Shown in pieces: positions 9,934 through 19,889 of a stretch of 64,000 nucleotides of DNA (positions are counted from its first letter, which is position 1; each line of letters begins with the position of its first letter). A model generated the notes under the pieces. It had not been told where the DNA came from, did no database searches, and saw only the letters and a list, made by a program, of their open reading frames with translations. Source of the DNA: Neopestalotiopsis rosae (taxonomy: Eukaryota > Ascomycota > Sordariomycetes > Amphisphaeriales > Sporocadaceae); the NCBI GenBank assembly GCA_023078685.1, contig JALGAS010000002.1, positions 2,170,001 through 2,234,000 on the forward strand, read 5' to 3'. A program made the translations under genes and the position numbers.

Positions 9934-11763
9934 ATGCCGATACGCCTGTCCCCACGCCGGATACCCCTGCTGCTTGCCAGCTTGGGTATCTTTGCGCTGT
10001 TCACGCTCTTTGTCACACTACCCAGCTCGATTCCTCAGGGTCCAAGTCTATCCAAGACCCTAGCCGACCACAAGATTCCCATACCAAAGGTCTCCAATCC
10101 GTTCTCTGCGAGCATCCTGCACCCCTTCAGGCCGGCATCGCATAAGCCGCCGGAGCAGGCAAACTCCACTTCCGAAGGGAGCTCCTGGTACTCGAACTGG
10201 AACTGGCGCTCTCCGTTTTCCTCGTCTGTCACTCTCGATGAAAACCGATCACTCCTCCCACCGCTGAAGGAGCGACCACCCATTTACTGTTACTATGATC
10301 CCACCATCCCAAGAGAGGAAGCAACCAAGGACGCAGAGAGCGACTTGCTGCTGACATGGAGACGTGCATGGTGGGCACAGGGTTTCAAACCCATCATCCT
10401 GAGTCCGGCTGAGGCTATGAACAACCCTCTGTACAACGAGCTGCAACTTATGGATCTGGAGCCGACGTTCAAGACGGATCTGATGCGTTGGCTGGCATGG
10501 GAAAACATGAACGGCGGTCTGTTGGCTCACCATCTCTTGCTTCCCATGGCAGCTCGGGACGAACCCTTACTTTCGTTCCTCAGACGAGGCGAGTATCCCA
10601 AACTTACACGCTGGGAAGGGTTCGAAGACGGCCTCTTTTCTGGCCCCAAGGCAGAGATCACGGCTGCCGTCACCACGGCATTGAGGCACCCCGAACGAAA
10701 AGACGCCAAGGATGTCATTGGTGCCGTACCCGCCGAAACTTTCGATGTTGACCCGAAGCACGATGGTCTGGCTTTTTACAATGTCAAGACTCTAGAGACC
10801 AAATATGCTCTCGTCGCTGAACAACTCGGCGCTAATCGCGCGACTGGGTTGCAGAGTCTGAACTACCTCATCAATGCGCATCTCCATGTGGCGTGGCAGG
10901 ATTCATTCCCCAAGGGCGTGGCTGTCTTGAAGCCACTCCCGCGCCATACCTCAACCATGATTGAGCCTGCTCTGGATCTGGCAGTTTGGCTTACCTCGTG
11001 TCCTGACACACCCATGCCGGCAACTTGCCCACCCAATCTTCCAAAGTGCTCGCCCTGTGTGGCCTCCCACCCAATGAAGATTTCTACTCCTGCGCGTTAC
11101 CGAAACACGACCGGACTGTATACTATCGGCACTGTGCCGCATCCCTACACAATGGCTTCCCTCAATGATTTGAAGGATGACATTGATATTCCCTGGGTTC
11201 GCCGGAAGATGGTTCGAGACTTGTGGTTGGCTGAGCTCACCAAGGAGCATTCTGGTACAGGCGTTTCGGGTGCCGCGCGCATCGTCACGTTTAAGGAGGC
11301 TGTAGCCGGTGACTTTGCCACCGCACATTCGGTATGGCTCACAGCTGAGCGGGAAGCTGTCCCTCGCGACTTGGACTGGTATTTTGGCTTTGCCCTTCCC
11401 GTCAATGGCACAGACACTGGCAAGTCAGAGACGCCAGTTCCTGGCCCTGAGCGCCGACCCAAGCCAGAGCATGACCCTGCTGATGGTCCCATCCCCACCG
11501 AAGATGACCTCGCACAAGAGCCAATCTTGCTGAAGAGGGCCCGCGACATTGGCAAGAGCGAAGACCCAGCCAATCTCGCTCTTCGCAACGCCATCGAGGC
11601 CTGGAACCTCGCGGACACTGAGGCCTGGAAGTTCGCACGTGCATTCCTAGCAAGGTCGCGTGTTGAGCGCCTAAAGTGGGAAGAGGAAGAGAGAGGGTTC
11701 GCAGGAGGCGCAGGCAGCGACAAGGAAGTCAAGCGTGGCGGTTGGAGTCGCTGGTCCGAGTAG
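9934..11763 (+). CDS. Type II membrane protein, possible Golgi glycosyltransferase-like
   Basis: Intronless, 609 aa. A short basic N-terminus (MPIRLSPRRIP) is followed by one hydrophobic anchor at about residues 11-30, then a Ser/Pro-rich stem to about residue 100 and a large lumenal domain. That is the layout of fungal Golgi enzymes. The stretch KTDLMRWLAWENMNGGLLAH at about residue 175 recalls the [K/R]-x-D-xx-R[W/Y] ... GG helix of GT32 (Och1-like) enzymes, but the following DxD metal motif is not visible. A Cys-rich segment (SCPDTPMPATCPPNLPKCSPC) lies near residue 350. I do not recognise the family with certainty. Golgi location and glycosyltransferase ancestry are inference. Confidence 0.75.
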   Translation: MPIRLSPRRIPLLLASLGIFALFTLFVTLPSSIPQGPSLSKTLADHKIPIPKVSNPFSASILHPFRPASHKPPEQANSTSEGSSWYSNWNWRSPFSSSVTLDENRSLLPPLKERPPIYCYYDPTIPREEATKDAESDLLLTWRRAWWAQGFKPIILSPAEAMNNPLYNELQLMDLEPTFKTDLMRWLAWENMNGGLLAHHLLLPMAARDEPLLSFLRRGEYPKLTRWEGFEDGLFSGPKAEITAAVTTALRHPERKDAKDVIGAVPAETFDVDPKHDGLAFYNVKTLETKYALVAEQLGANRATGLQSLNYLINAHLHVAWQDSFPKGVAVLKPLPRHTSTMIEPALDLAVWLTSCPDTPMPATCPPNLPKCSPCVASHPMKISTPARYRNTTGLYTIGTVPHPYTMASLNDLKDDIDIPWVRRKMVRDLWLAELTKEHSGTGVSGAARIVTFKEAVAGDFATAHSVWLTAEREAVPRDLDWYFGFALPVNGTDTGKSETPVPGPERRPKPEHDPADGPIPTEDDLAQEPILLKRARDIGKSEDPANLALRNAIEAWNLADTEAWKFARAFLARSRVERLKWEEEERGFAGGAGSDKEVKRGGWSRWSE

Positions 11764-13167
11764 GGAGCACTTGCATCATAGCATTGATATTTGGCAGTAT
11801 CACCAAAGCGCATCGAAAGGTATAGAGAAGAATCATAATACTTGAGTGTACCAAAAACCAAAGGGGTATAATTTGTTGGATTTTGCTTGCTCTGGGAGGG
11901 CATGGAGTTTCAGGCGTCTACAATAAAGATCAATAGAAAATTTATTGAAATGCATTTATCCAATATCATTGTCGACTCTAGAGCGCCCGAGTGGTAGATG
12001 ATCCAAAAAGAACATTGTGATCATAATGATTCTTACAATGCGAAGGAGCTCGTTTCCGAGATTGCCCCAACATGCCATGTTATGCTGAACCTGTTTGATT
12101 CGAATAATTGTATCCCACCACAGGAACAGGTTTCCTGAATATTGATCCTTTAACCAATGATGCACGATGAACGTAATGGTGGGTGCTTGATATAACACGG
12201 ATTTGTACCGCTTTGCGTAGTAATCCAGAAAAAAGGATAAATATTGCAGGTGTGCCACATCGTGGTATTTTTAGGCCTGCCAACAATTTGAAAAGAATTC
12301 GCTGTGCAACGTGGAATTATCAACAAACGGTGTCATGTAACTGCTGCGGTTGGCTGAACAAGTGATACATGATTTGGGACCATAATATCTCCTTTGGCCA
12401 TCCCAATAATGGAGGTGAAGGAAAGAATGTATTGGATATCTTTTGTACATCTTTTGAATCTTTGTTCACAGGAACCGGAACACGCCCTACGGATAGAGTA
12501 GAGTTCGTTCTTCCAAGCTCAAGTCTTGCAATTTGCTAGAAAACATGCATTGCTAACACTCCTTAACCGTACTTCTTCTTGGTACAGGAAAGGCTGTGGT
12601 TTGAGTAAGACATGACGTATACTGAGCAAAATCACAAATCTATGACACAGGTAAGCGGGCCACGAATTTGTGAAATGTGTAGGTATAGTATGTGTCAGAC
12701 TTGAATACGCTTAACACAATACACCCGACATTTCTGGAACTTCATCCGACGGATGGTCGGATCAATTGGTAATGACATAGGTGAAATTGCAGATTCGCCG
12801 GCCGGAGGATCATGGTAAAGCTTCGGATAGGCCATGAATTAGTCATTGCACGATCAATAGGTTGTTTGACAATCCAAATATGAATAGACACCACGTGCCC
12901 CAGTTTATCCACATGGTATTCAAAAACAAGCGCAAGGAGGCAGGACAAGTCAGTAGCATACGACTATAGGACCTGATAGACAGAAAGATAGTAGAGGTTG
13001 TATTCCTGTATACTCATATCGTCAGACTGTTGAGAGTCTGAACATCAATGCTTGTGTTGAATAAAGTAGTGATGAAAGAAGAAGAAAGACCGGATGGAGA
13101 TAAGGAACATATCCAGAGTGAGACTTGAAACCGACAATACTTGGTCGGGCCCAAGAATCACTCAGGT
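11764..13167. other. Convergent intergenic region, 1.4 kb
   Basis: AT-rich DNA between the 3' ends of the membrane-protein gene and the SET gene. It holds no open frame with recognisable sequence. Confidence 0.5.
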
Positions 13168-14255
13168 CTAGGCGGCAATGGCAGTATCTCCGCCCATCTC
13201 GCCACTGAGCTCTCTGGAGGTCGGTCCTCGGTGCGTGTACCCGGCTCCATTCTGCTTGGCCTGAGAGGACTCGCTGTAAGCACGGATAGCATATTTGGCA
13301 GCTTCGACAACCTTCTCCGCCTGCTTCAGGGCATCCGTCAGCGCCTGGGTAGTGGGATCTTCGATCGCTCCATGACCGTTGCTAGCGGCGGCGGCGGTGT
13401 TGCCATTTGCAGACAACTTTCCGCTATCAGCGGCTCGCTGCTGCTCAATCAGCTCACGAATATGGCCATTGATCCATAGACCTTCTAGTTGTTGCGGCGT
13501 CATGTCCTTGGCACCCGCAATTCGTCCCCGGCAAGTGGCTTTGCCGCAGAAGCAGTCAAATGGCTGTGCCATATTCCATTCGGTTGACGGGTAAAAGAAC
13601 TGAGATTAAGTGAGCCAAAGCGAGCAACATGTGGTATACCTGCCTGGGGTTTACGAACGGTTAATTCCTCACCCTCTTGGAGACCCTTGGGGCCTACCAG
13701 GATATTGAAGTTTGCAGTATCGAAGATCTGATAATGTGTTAGCTCTGATGCTACGAAATGACATGCCCCGCTTCGTAGTGCGCAATCCAGAGGGCATGTG
13801 AAGAATGCATTCTCAGGGTCACGGTCGTGGTTTCGTACGTCCCGAGCCGCTGCAGGGAGTGGCTTCTGGCAATGTTACCATCACCAGGGTCTAAATTGGG
13901 TAGGCGAGGCAATTGCAATTGCAAGCAGGACCCGGACCATGACGGATCTTGTATAGAGGAGGATTTCAGGAGACGTTTACTGGGAACCACTAACTAGTGA
14001 GGGCTCGCAGCTGTGATTCAGGTAGAGCAGATCGCTGTTCAGGTTGAGATGCTTGTTCTTGTCCACCTGGACCGTGGCGTAAGTCGGTTCCTCGGCCCAA
14101 GTGCACGGAGGAAAATCCATCTTGGCAAACAAGCCGAATGGCGGCATTGTCACCTTGGACAGACTCTTGGAGGTGAATTCAGCATCATTGACGATCACCT
14201 CCAGGGCCTCCGGGTGAGAGGGCTGCTTCCAATGGGGCTTGAGAGGAGAAGACAT
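13168..14255 (-). CDS. SET-domain protein (putative protein lysine methyltransferase)
   Basis: Three exons, 14255-13995, 13727-13659 and 13599-13168, give 253 aa. The catalytic SET core is present. NHSC lies at residues 80-83, followed by EPSLIFDTANFNILV across intron 1 (donor GTTAGT), then GEELTFFYPSTEWNMAQPF across intron 2 (donor GTTCGT). A post-SET-like cysteine cluster C-x-C-x4-C falls at residues 126-133. The C-terminal third is Ala/Gln-rich and probably helical, with no domain seen. The introns were placed to restore the SET sequence; both alternative donors break the frame. It is a short stand-alone SET protein rather than a known histone methyltransferase class. Substrate unknown. 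Confidence 0.88.
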
Positions 14256-17200
14256 GTAGTTGTCGTTGGGAGAAAGTACTGAGACCTTGCTGCTGGAGAT
14301 ACGGCAGTGTTCTTCCGCATATTTTGTTCAGTCCAAGTGCCAAGACGTAATTCATATCGTGCATAAAGGGTGGCTTACAATGTTTCAGTGGCGAGGGCCT
14401 TGTCCTAGATGGGCTGTTCGTAAAATGTGGGTTGCCGTGTAACAGTGACGGTCTTGTGCAATGGATTGAGAAAAATACTCTGGTAGGGGTTTTGGGAAGA
14501 ACAGAAGAGGATTTCATATAAGTGAATGTTGTGCAAAGTTGAGGAGACAAGTTGTTTTACTGCCAACCAGTAGAAATCCTTCAACCCCTCGCTGATTTGT
14601 CTGTCTTGTCCACTTAGTCGGCATCATCCTTTCGGCTTGTGTCCAGGCTCTGGACTAATGTGAGCAAGTTGACGCCATGTGCTCGGGGTAACGTCTTTTG
14701 TCTGCGGGGTATGGGCATAGGGAGCCACAGTGACAGGCTTGGGGCCATGATCTGCCCTATCACGACCAACGACAGCGCCCACTTCGGCAACCAGCAGCAC
14801 TCTAGCTGGGGTCAAGTGTAAATTTGAGCTCGAAACATCCGCGGCTATTATTATGTCGAGCAGCACACGGAGAGCCTAGAGCTTGTGAGCAATGATGTTT
14901 TGCAGATGCAGCTGCTGATCTAGGATTGAGGCAAGGCAAGGCACAGTCGATTATGGGCCCACTCCCAACCCATTGATTCTCCTGTCGTCACGCAGGAACG
15001 AGATTTGAGGCTGCCACGCCTCAGCGACGGTCTGTCTGCTCTTTTGTGGGCATGGAGGCATGAGAAGGTGTGTGCGCGTGGAAGAATTTCCTCAACGGGA
15101 CTCATTGAGGGCCAAAACATTCTGCAGCCAATTCGAGTGCTTGTGCTTTGCCGCAAGCACAGAGCTTGGAAAGGTTCGAGAAAGCTTCGAGGTGCATAGA
15201 AGCATGCACACACGAACATGGGGACTGGACAGCCCCCAGCACCCGAACATGGGATATGTACAAAGTATCTTGTACTAGCTAGCTCGGCTGGTGCCTTGCG
15301 TGGTCGTGGTCGTGGTTTTGCCAGCTTGAGCTACTGCTGGCTTCGTCCGACCTTGCATGTGCGACATACATAGAAAACAGGTACCAAGGATGAGTTTCTG
15401 CGCGCTCGGACAAAATTGGACCCTTGCTGCAACTTGCGATGAGAAACGACAGAAGAATTTTTTTTCTCCCGCGAGCCAAAGCCTCAATCAAACCTGCGCT
15501 CGATCGAATACGGGCCAGGTCAGAGATGAGAGGTCAGTGACTCTCGGTGGCGGTGGCCGAAGACGACTCACAACGATGGACCGGGCTCCGTCTGTCTGTA
15601 TATGAAACGTTCGCGATGGCCTCTTGGTGCCGGGAGACTTCCCCAAAAGGCTGTGTAACCTCCGGAGCACGACTTCGGAATGCCACTTTGCGACAGCTCA
15701 GGAGACCATGAGAACGAGAAGGAATAATCTTGCTCGTACGGCAATTGCAAATTTGGTGAGAATGATCAGCCCAAAACCGACTGGCCGACACCCTACCTGC
15801 GTGTAGAGGTCGGGCACCGGGTCATGTAAGTGTCCAGTGTGTATCCAAAGTATCGTACAATGATACCTACAGAGTTGCATCTGTCACATCCTCGCCTCCG
15901 GCAGCTGCCGCGACAGGAGGGTTTAGTTTAGCATGCATGGATGGCTAATAAATCTGTACTTTGACGTAGGTACAGTACAGATTGCTTACTGCTTGTATGT
16001 ATGTAGATGCAAGTCTATCTTGAACCATGTCAGTCAGTTACGTACAAGAATTCAGACTCCCCTATTTTCCCCTGCCTGCTGGTCATCAAACGAAGCTGCC
16101 TCTTACATTTTGTTTAGTTTGATTCATCATCGAACCTGGCGAATTTCGGTAGTCGTTCGATGGTCGTTCTAGCGCCCACGGGTCTAGCGAGGCGAACGAC
16201 GGACATCGGGAGTAGCCTTTGTTCTTCGCCTGCCGTCACTAAAGTAACCTAGAATATTCCCTGGAAGCTTATTTTAGTGCCAGCTCATTTGGCACGTTAG
16301 GCCACGGATCATAGAAGGGACACCTCGGCATCTGATATGAAGAAGGCACCTGGCACGTACAAATCAAACCCAATTGTTACTACATAGCATGAAAGGTACA
16401 AAATTCCAATGTACATACATACCTATGCCATATCTCCCGTCCACATGGTCAGCGCATACCAGACACCCTTCCACCCTCGACGACAAGGGGATCGATTCAT
16501 ACAAGGGCCAACAAACTATATTGATACCAGTAAGGCAAATGCCGTTTTGCATGCTTCTTTCGCTTGCGCGTGGAATGCAGATTCCCATCCGTGTCATATC
16601 ATGATTATTACCTGTCATATGTAACTCCACATCTTCCGAAGTTGCAGTGAGAGGAATGTGATGGCTCCCCCACAGGGATCCCAGGGATCTTGGGACCCAG
16701 ACAGGCCAAATTGGTTGGCTTCCAGGCCGTTTGCTACTTGATCCAAGCGGCATCTACCCGAAAACGTGGCCATGAAAAACCGGGCATCTTCAACGTCCGG
16801 AGAGGCGCGTGCACACGGCTCAACCGCTAAAACCGTGGCATCTACAGTACACTACATAGTACATTGCGAATTGAGTACGTATTTGCGCAATCTCAGCATC
16901 TTATTCTAGCAGGTCATTACCAGGCACGGCCCGGACTCTTGTTTGGAATCCCTGTTACTGTTCGCAATGACCTCAGTCTATCCAAGACTCGTCACAATTC
17001 ATCTCTCCCCATCACCATACTCTCCGGAACGCCTGAGCGCTGAGCTGGGTTGGGGCTGGGCTAGGCTAGGACCAGGCCACTCACTCACTCAGTCACTTAC
17101 TGGTACCGGCTCTTTCTTCTTCGCGTCCAACTTCCCCCGAAGCATATCACCGATCACGATCCGTGAAATCAAGATGCCATGAGGACATAGTGTCGCCACC

Positions 17201-18574
17201 CTACCGTTCGAGGATCAAACGATCACAAGGTTTCATGCCTATTGGGGCCACATGGGGAATTGGTCCAATATGCCCTCTTGTCCACCGGCCGAGGACCACT
17301 GAGCATGAAACAGTCTCCCCATAAACGGAAGACTTCTTCGTTATCTGATCCGCCTGTCAAATTAAGCTCGAACAAATTCCAGGTTCCAGAGTGTGGGGTG
17401 GATTGCCAGTGCTGACAGCTAGGTAATAGATAAACTCATCATGGAAGTGGTATATCTAGTCGACTCGTTCTCATGAGCATGCCAACCAACTTACTCTTTC
17501 CTTCTTATCTTTACTCAACTGGGCTCATCCATCAGTGAAAAGTATCTAGCTACACCCACTCAGTCTATCAGCTTTATCGACTCTCCATATACCTACCGAC
17601 CATCATGGCATCCTCCTTCACCGGATGCATGGCGAGATCCGAGTATACCTCGCCGAATGTCAATGACCATCACGCTCCAAAGCCAGCACCGCGTCCAGAG
17701 CCAGTTCCTCCTCGCCCGGATCCCAGCCGCCACGCCCCTTTTTGAATTGTCAATTCCTATTCTGGGCAATGTTTGGAAAATCTCTCGGTTTGTCGAGAAT
17801 ATACGAGGAAAAATTATCAAGCAAATTTCGGGCCTGGGCATCGTCTCCACAGTAAAGTAACCCACCCCAGCACATGAAAAGATTCCGTGGCCCGTCTAAC
17901 CGACCGAACATAATCTAGGTAGCGACAAAACACAATGACACACCATCACTCTTGTTCTCCCTCTAATTTCAGCACATGGGATCGAGCGGCTCAAACTGTC
18001 TTCGAGGACTTTACGCCTGCCTTGCTTCCTGAACCATTGGGATGGTACGGCGCAAATCGTATAAATGTTCTTTTTCCATGATTTTCCATATACCATGTAT
18101 CATTATTCGGGTTTAAAAGGCAGCATGCATGTATCTTGCGCACAATACACGAAGTTTACCTCCTCTTTCTTTGCTCAACTTGTGACCAACGTCCACACTC
18201 GTTACAGATTCGAAATGATTTTGGTAAGGTATACTTCTCTTATCAGAAGAGAGCCTTTGCAAAGGAGAGGCACTTTGTCATGCAATTAGTTCTCAAGATG
18301 AATTACACTCAAAGTACTGGTCACATTTTCTCGGCACCGCGATTTTCTAGGCTTTGATGTTCATGTCATCCCTTTTCTTCATTTTTCTTCTATATGCTTA
18401 CATAAAGGAGCGTTGGTATATCCATCACCGGAAGATCCTTGTACCAAATAACCAAGTGAGAAAAAAAAAAGCACACACAAGTAGCGCTAATTTCTCGTCT
18501 AAAATACAACCAAAAGTCTCTCAATGTATTTCTAAAATCGAAATTCTAATAATCGAGCAAGTTCTCTCCCTTTT
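14256..18574. other. Gene-poor region, 4.3 kb
   Basis: No gene of recognisable family. It contains many short GTAC/TACATAC-type AT-rich motifs, a CACTCACTCACTC run near 17081-17092, and one candidate 46-codon frame (17605-17745) with a plausible leader. I found no tRNA, 5S rRNA or transposon sequence by eye. Confidence 0.5.
17605..17745 (+). CDS. Candidate small protein (46 aa), unconfirmed
   Basis: A 46-codon frame starts in good context (CATCATGGCA). It is preceded by a pyrimidine-rich, leader-like stretch at about 17500-17600. The product is Pro/Arg-rich at its end (APKPAPRPEPVPPRPDPSR) and matches nothing I know. Codon evidence is too short to judge, and an overlapping frame starting at 17657 is equally open. 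It is recorded because the upstream sequence looks like a fungal mRNA leader in an otherwise empty region. Confidence 0.2.
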   Translation: MASSFTGCMARSEYTSPNVNDHHAPKPAPRPEPVPPRPDPSRHAPF

Positions 18575-19817
18575 TTAGTTGCTGGGAGCAGGGCCGCTGG
18601 GAGCAGGGCCGGCAGGGGCGCTGCCGCTAGGAGGGGGAGGGGGCACGCCCGAGGGAGCACCGGAGGGGACTCCAGAGGGAGGAGGCCCGGTGGGCTGGGG
18701 AGCGTCAGAGTCCTGGCGGACCTTGACCTTGAGAGTCTGCGAAGGCGGGAAGGCCGAGCCGCTGGGAGGAGGAGGAAGGGCCGAGGCGCCGCTGGGGAGA
18801 GCGGGAGGGGTGCCGGAGGGGGCAGGGCCGGAAGGAGCAGCACCGGAAGGAGGAGGTCCGGTAGGCTGGGGAGCATCGCTGTTCTGGCGGGCCTTTACAG
18901 ACGGAGCCGGGGCGCCGGCCGAGCCGCTAGGGGGAGGCGGGGGAGCAGAGGCACCGCTGGGCAGCGGGGGAGGAGTTCCCGAGGGAGCAGGGCCGCTGGG
19001 GACGCCGCTGGGAGGCGGGGGCAGACCGGAGCCTTCCTCCTGGCGCTTGGCCGCGGCGGTAGGGCGAGGAGCGTCAGAAGGAGGAGGACCGGTAGGAGCA
19101 GGGCCCGAGGGAGCAGGTCCCGAAGGAGGAGGACCGCTGAAAGAGCCACTGGGAGGAGGAGGAGGAGCAGAACCCTCCTCTTGACGCTTGGCGGCAGCAG
19201 CGCCAGTGGGACGAGGAGCGTCAGAAGGAGGAGGTCCGGTCGGGGCAGGTCCGGTCGGGGCAGGTCCAGAGCCCGAAGGGGGAGGGCCGCTGGGAGCACC
19301 GCTGGGAGGCGGGGGAGGAGCAGAGCCGTCTTCCTGGCGCTTGGCAGCAGCAGCGGTCGGGCGAGGAGCATCAGAAGGAGGAGGGCCAGTTGGGGCCGGT
19401 CCAGATGGCGGAGGACCCGAAGGAGGAGGACCGCTGAAGGAGCCGCTGGGAGGAGGTGGGAGATCCGAAGCGTCCTGGCGTGCGAGCTTGGCTGCGGCCG
19501 TGGGCTAGAAAGTTCGATGTCAGCTTCAAGTCAAGGATGGAATAGTATGTGTTGCTATATTCACTTACAGCAGGGAAGTCTGAGGGAGGTGGGCCAGTGG
19601 GCATTCCAGAGAAGTCTGGGGGAGGGCCACTGGGGATGCCGCTGGGCGGAGGAGGGAAGTCGCTCTCCTGGCGACGAGCCATCTTTGCTGCCGCGGAGGG
19701 AGCAGGAGGCATGTCGAAGCCAGAGGGAGGCGGTCCCGTGGGAGCAGGTCCCGAGGGGGGAGGTCCCGAGGGGACTCCAGAAAAGTCAGGAGGCGGCGGC
19801 AGAGAGCTGCTCTCCTG
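18575..19817 (-). repeat. Eight imperfect coding repeats of about 130-170 bp
   Basis: The coding repeats run from the Gln25 codon to the stop. Units 3-5 are most alike (GSxPPPP, SGPPPSG, GPAPTGPPPSDAPRP). Units 1-2 and 6-8 have diverged in the linker but keep the Arg-Gln junction. The single intron interrupts the linker at the end of unit 2. Confidence 0.85.
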
Positions 19818-19889
19818 GCGGGCTGCAACGTCAAAGGGAGCAGCGGCCGCGGAGGCGGCGAGAACTGCCACGGCTGTGAAGAACTTCAT
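18575..19889 (-). CDS. Secreted Kex2-type repeat precursor, Pro/Gly/Ser-rich, eight units
   Basis: Exons 19889-19569 and 19504-18575 (64 bp intron, GTAAGT, GCTGAC branch) give 416 aa. Residues 1-17 are a signal peptide (MKFFTAVAVLAASAAAA). The rest is eight units, each starting Gln-[E/D/N] right after Arg, at residues 25, 74, 117, 164, 215, 262, 314 and 371. The preceding residues are VAAR, MARR, KLAR, AAKR (three times), VKAR and VKVR, so four sites are dibasic and four monobasic. Units are 43-57 residues long. They share PPPPSG, then [S/T]-G-P-x-P pentapeptides, then in the best-conserved units PSDAPRPT-Ala3-4-KR. There is no cysteine and no GPI tail. Known family context: fungal Kex2-processed repeat proteins include pheromone precursors, repellents and RiPP precursors. 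Which of these applies is unknown. Free peptides or a wall-associated Pro-rich protein are both possible. Confidence 0.88.

Noticed and set aside
11145..11903. 252-codon minus-strand frame at the end of the membrane-protein gene
   Set aside because: Ser/Arg-rich antisense shadow with no domain.
17657..17860. 67-codon frame overlapping the 46-codon candidate
   Set aside because: It starts inside the other frame in weaker context and reads like random translation. Recorded only as an alternative.
18579..19184. 201-codon Gly-rich plus-strand frame opposite the repeat precursor
   Set aside because: It is the reverse complement of Pro/Ser/Gly codons. The minus strand has the signal peptide, intron and ordered Arg-Gln junctions.
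18575..19889. Dikaritin-type (ustiloxin-like) RiPP precursor
   Set aside because: The Kex2-repeat layout fits, but the units lack a short Tyr-containing core and no UstYa-like or tyrosinase gene is visible nearby. Kept only as a general Kex2-processed repeat protein.
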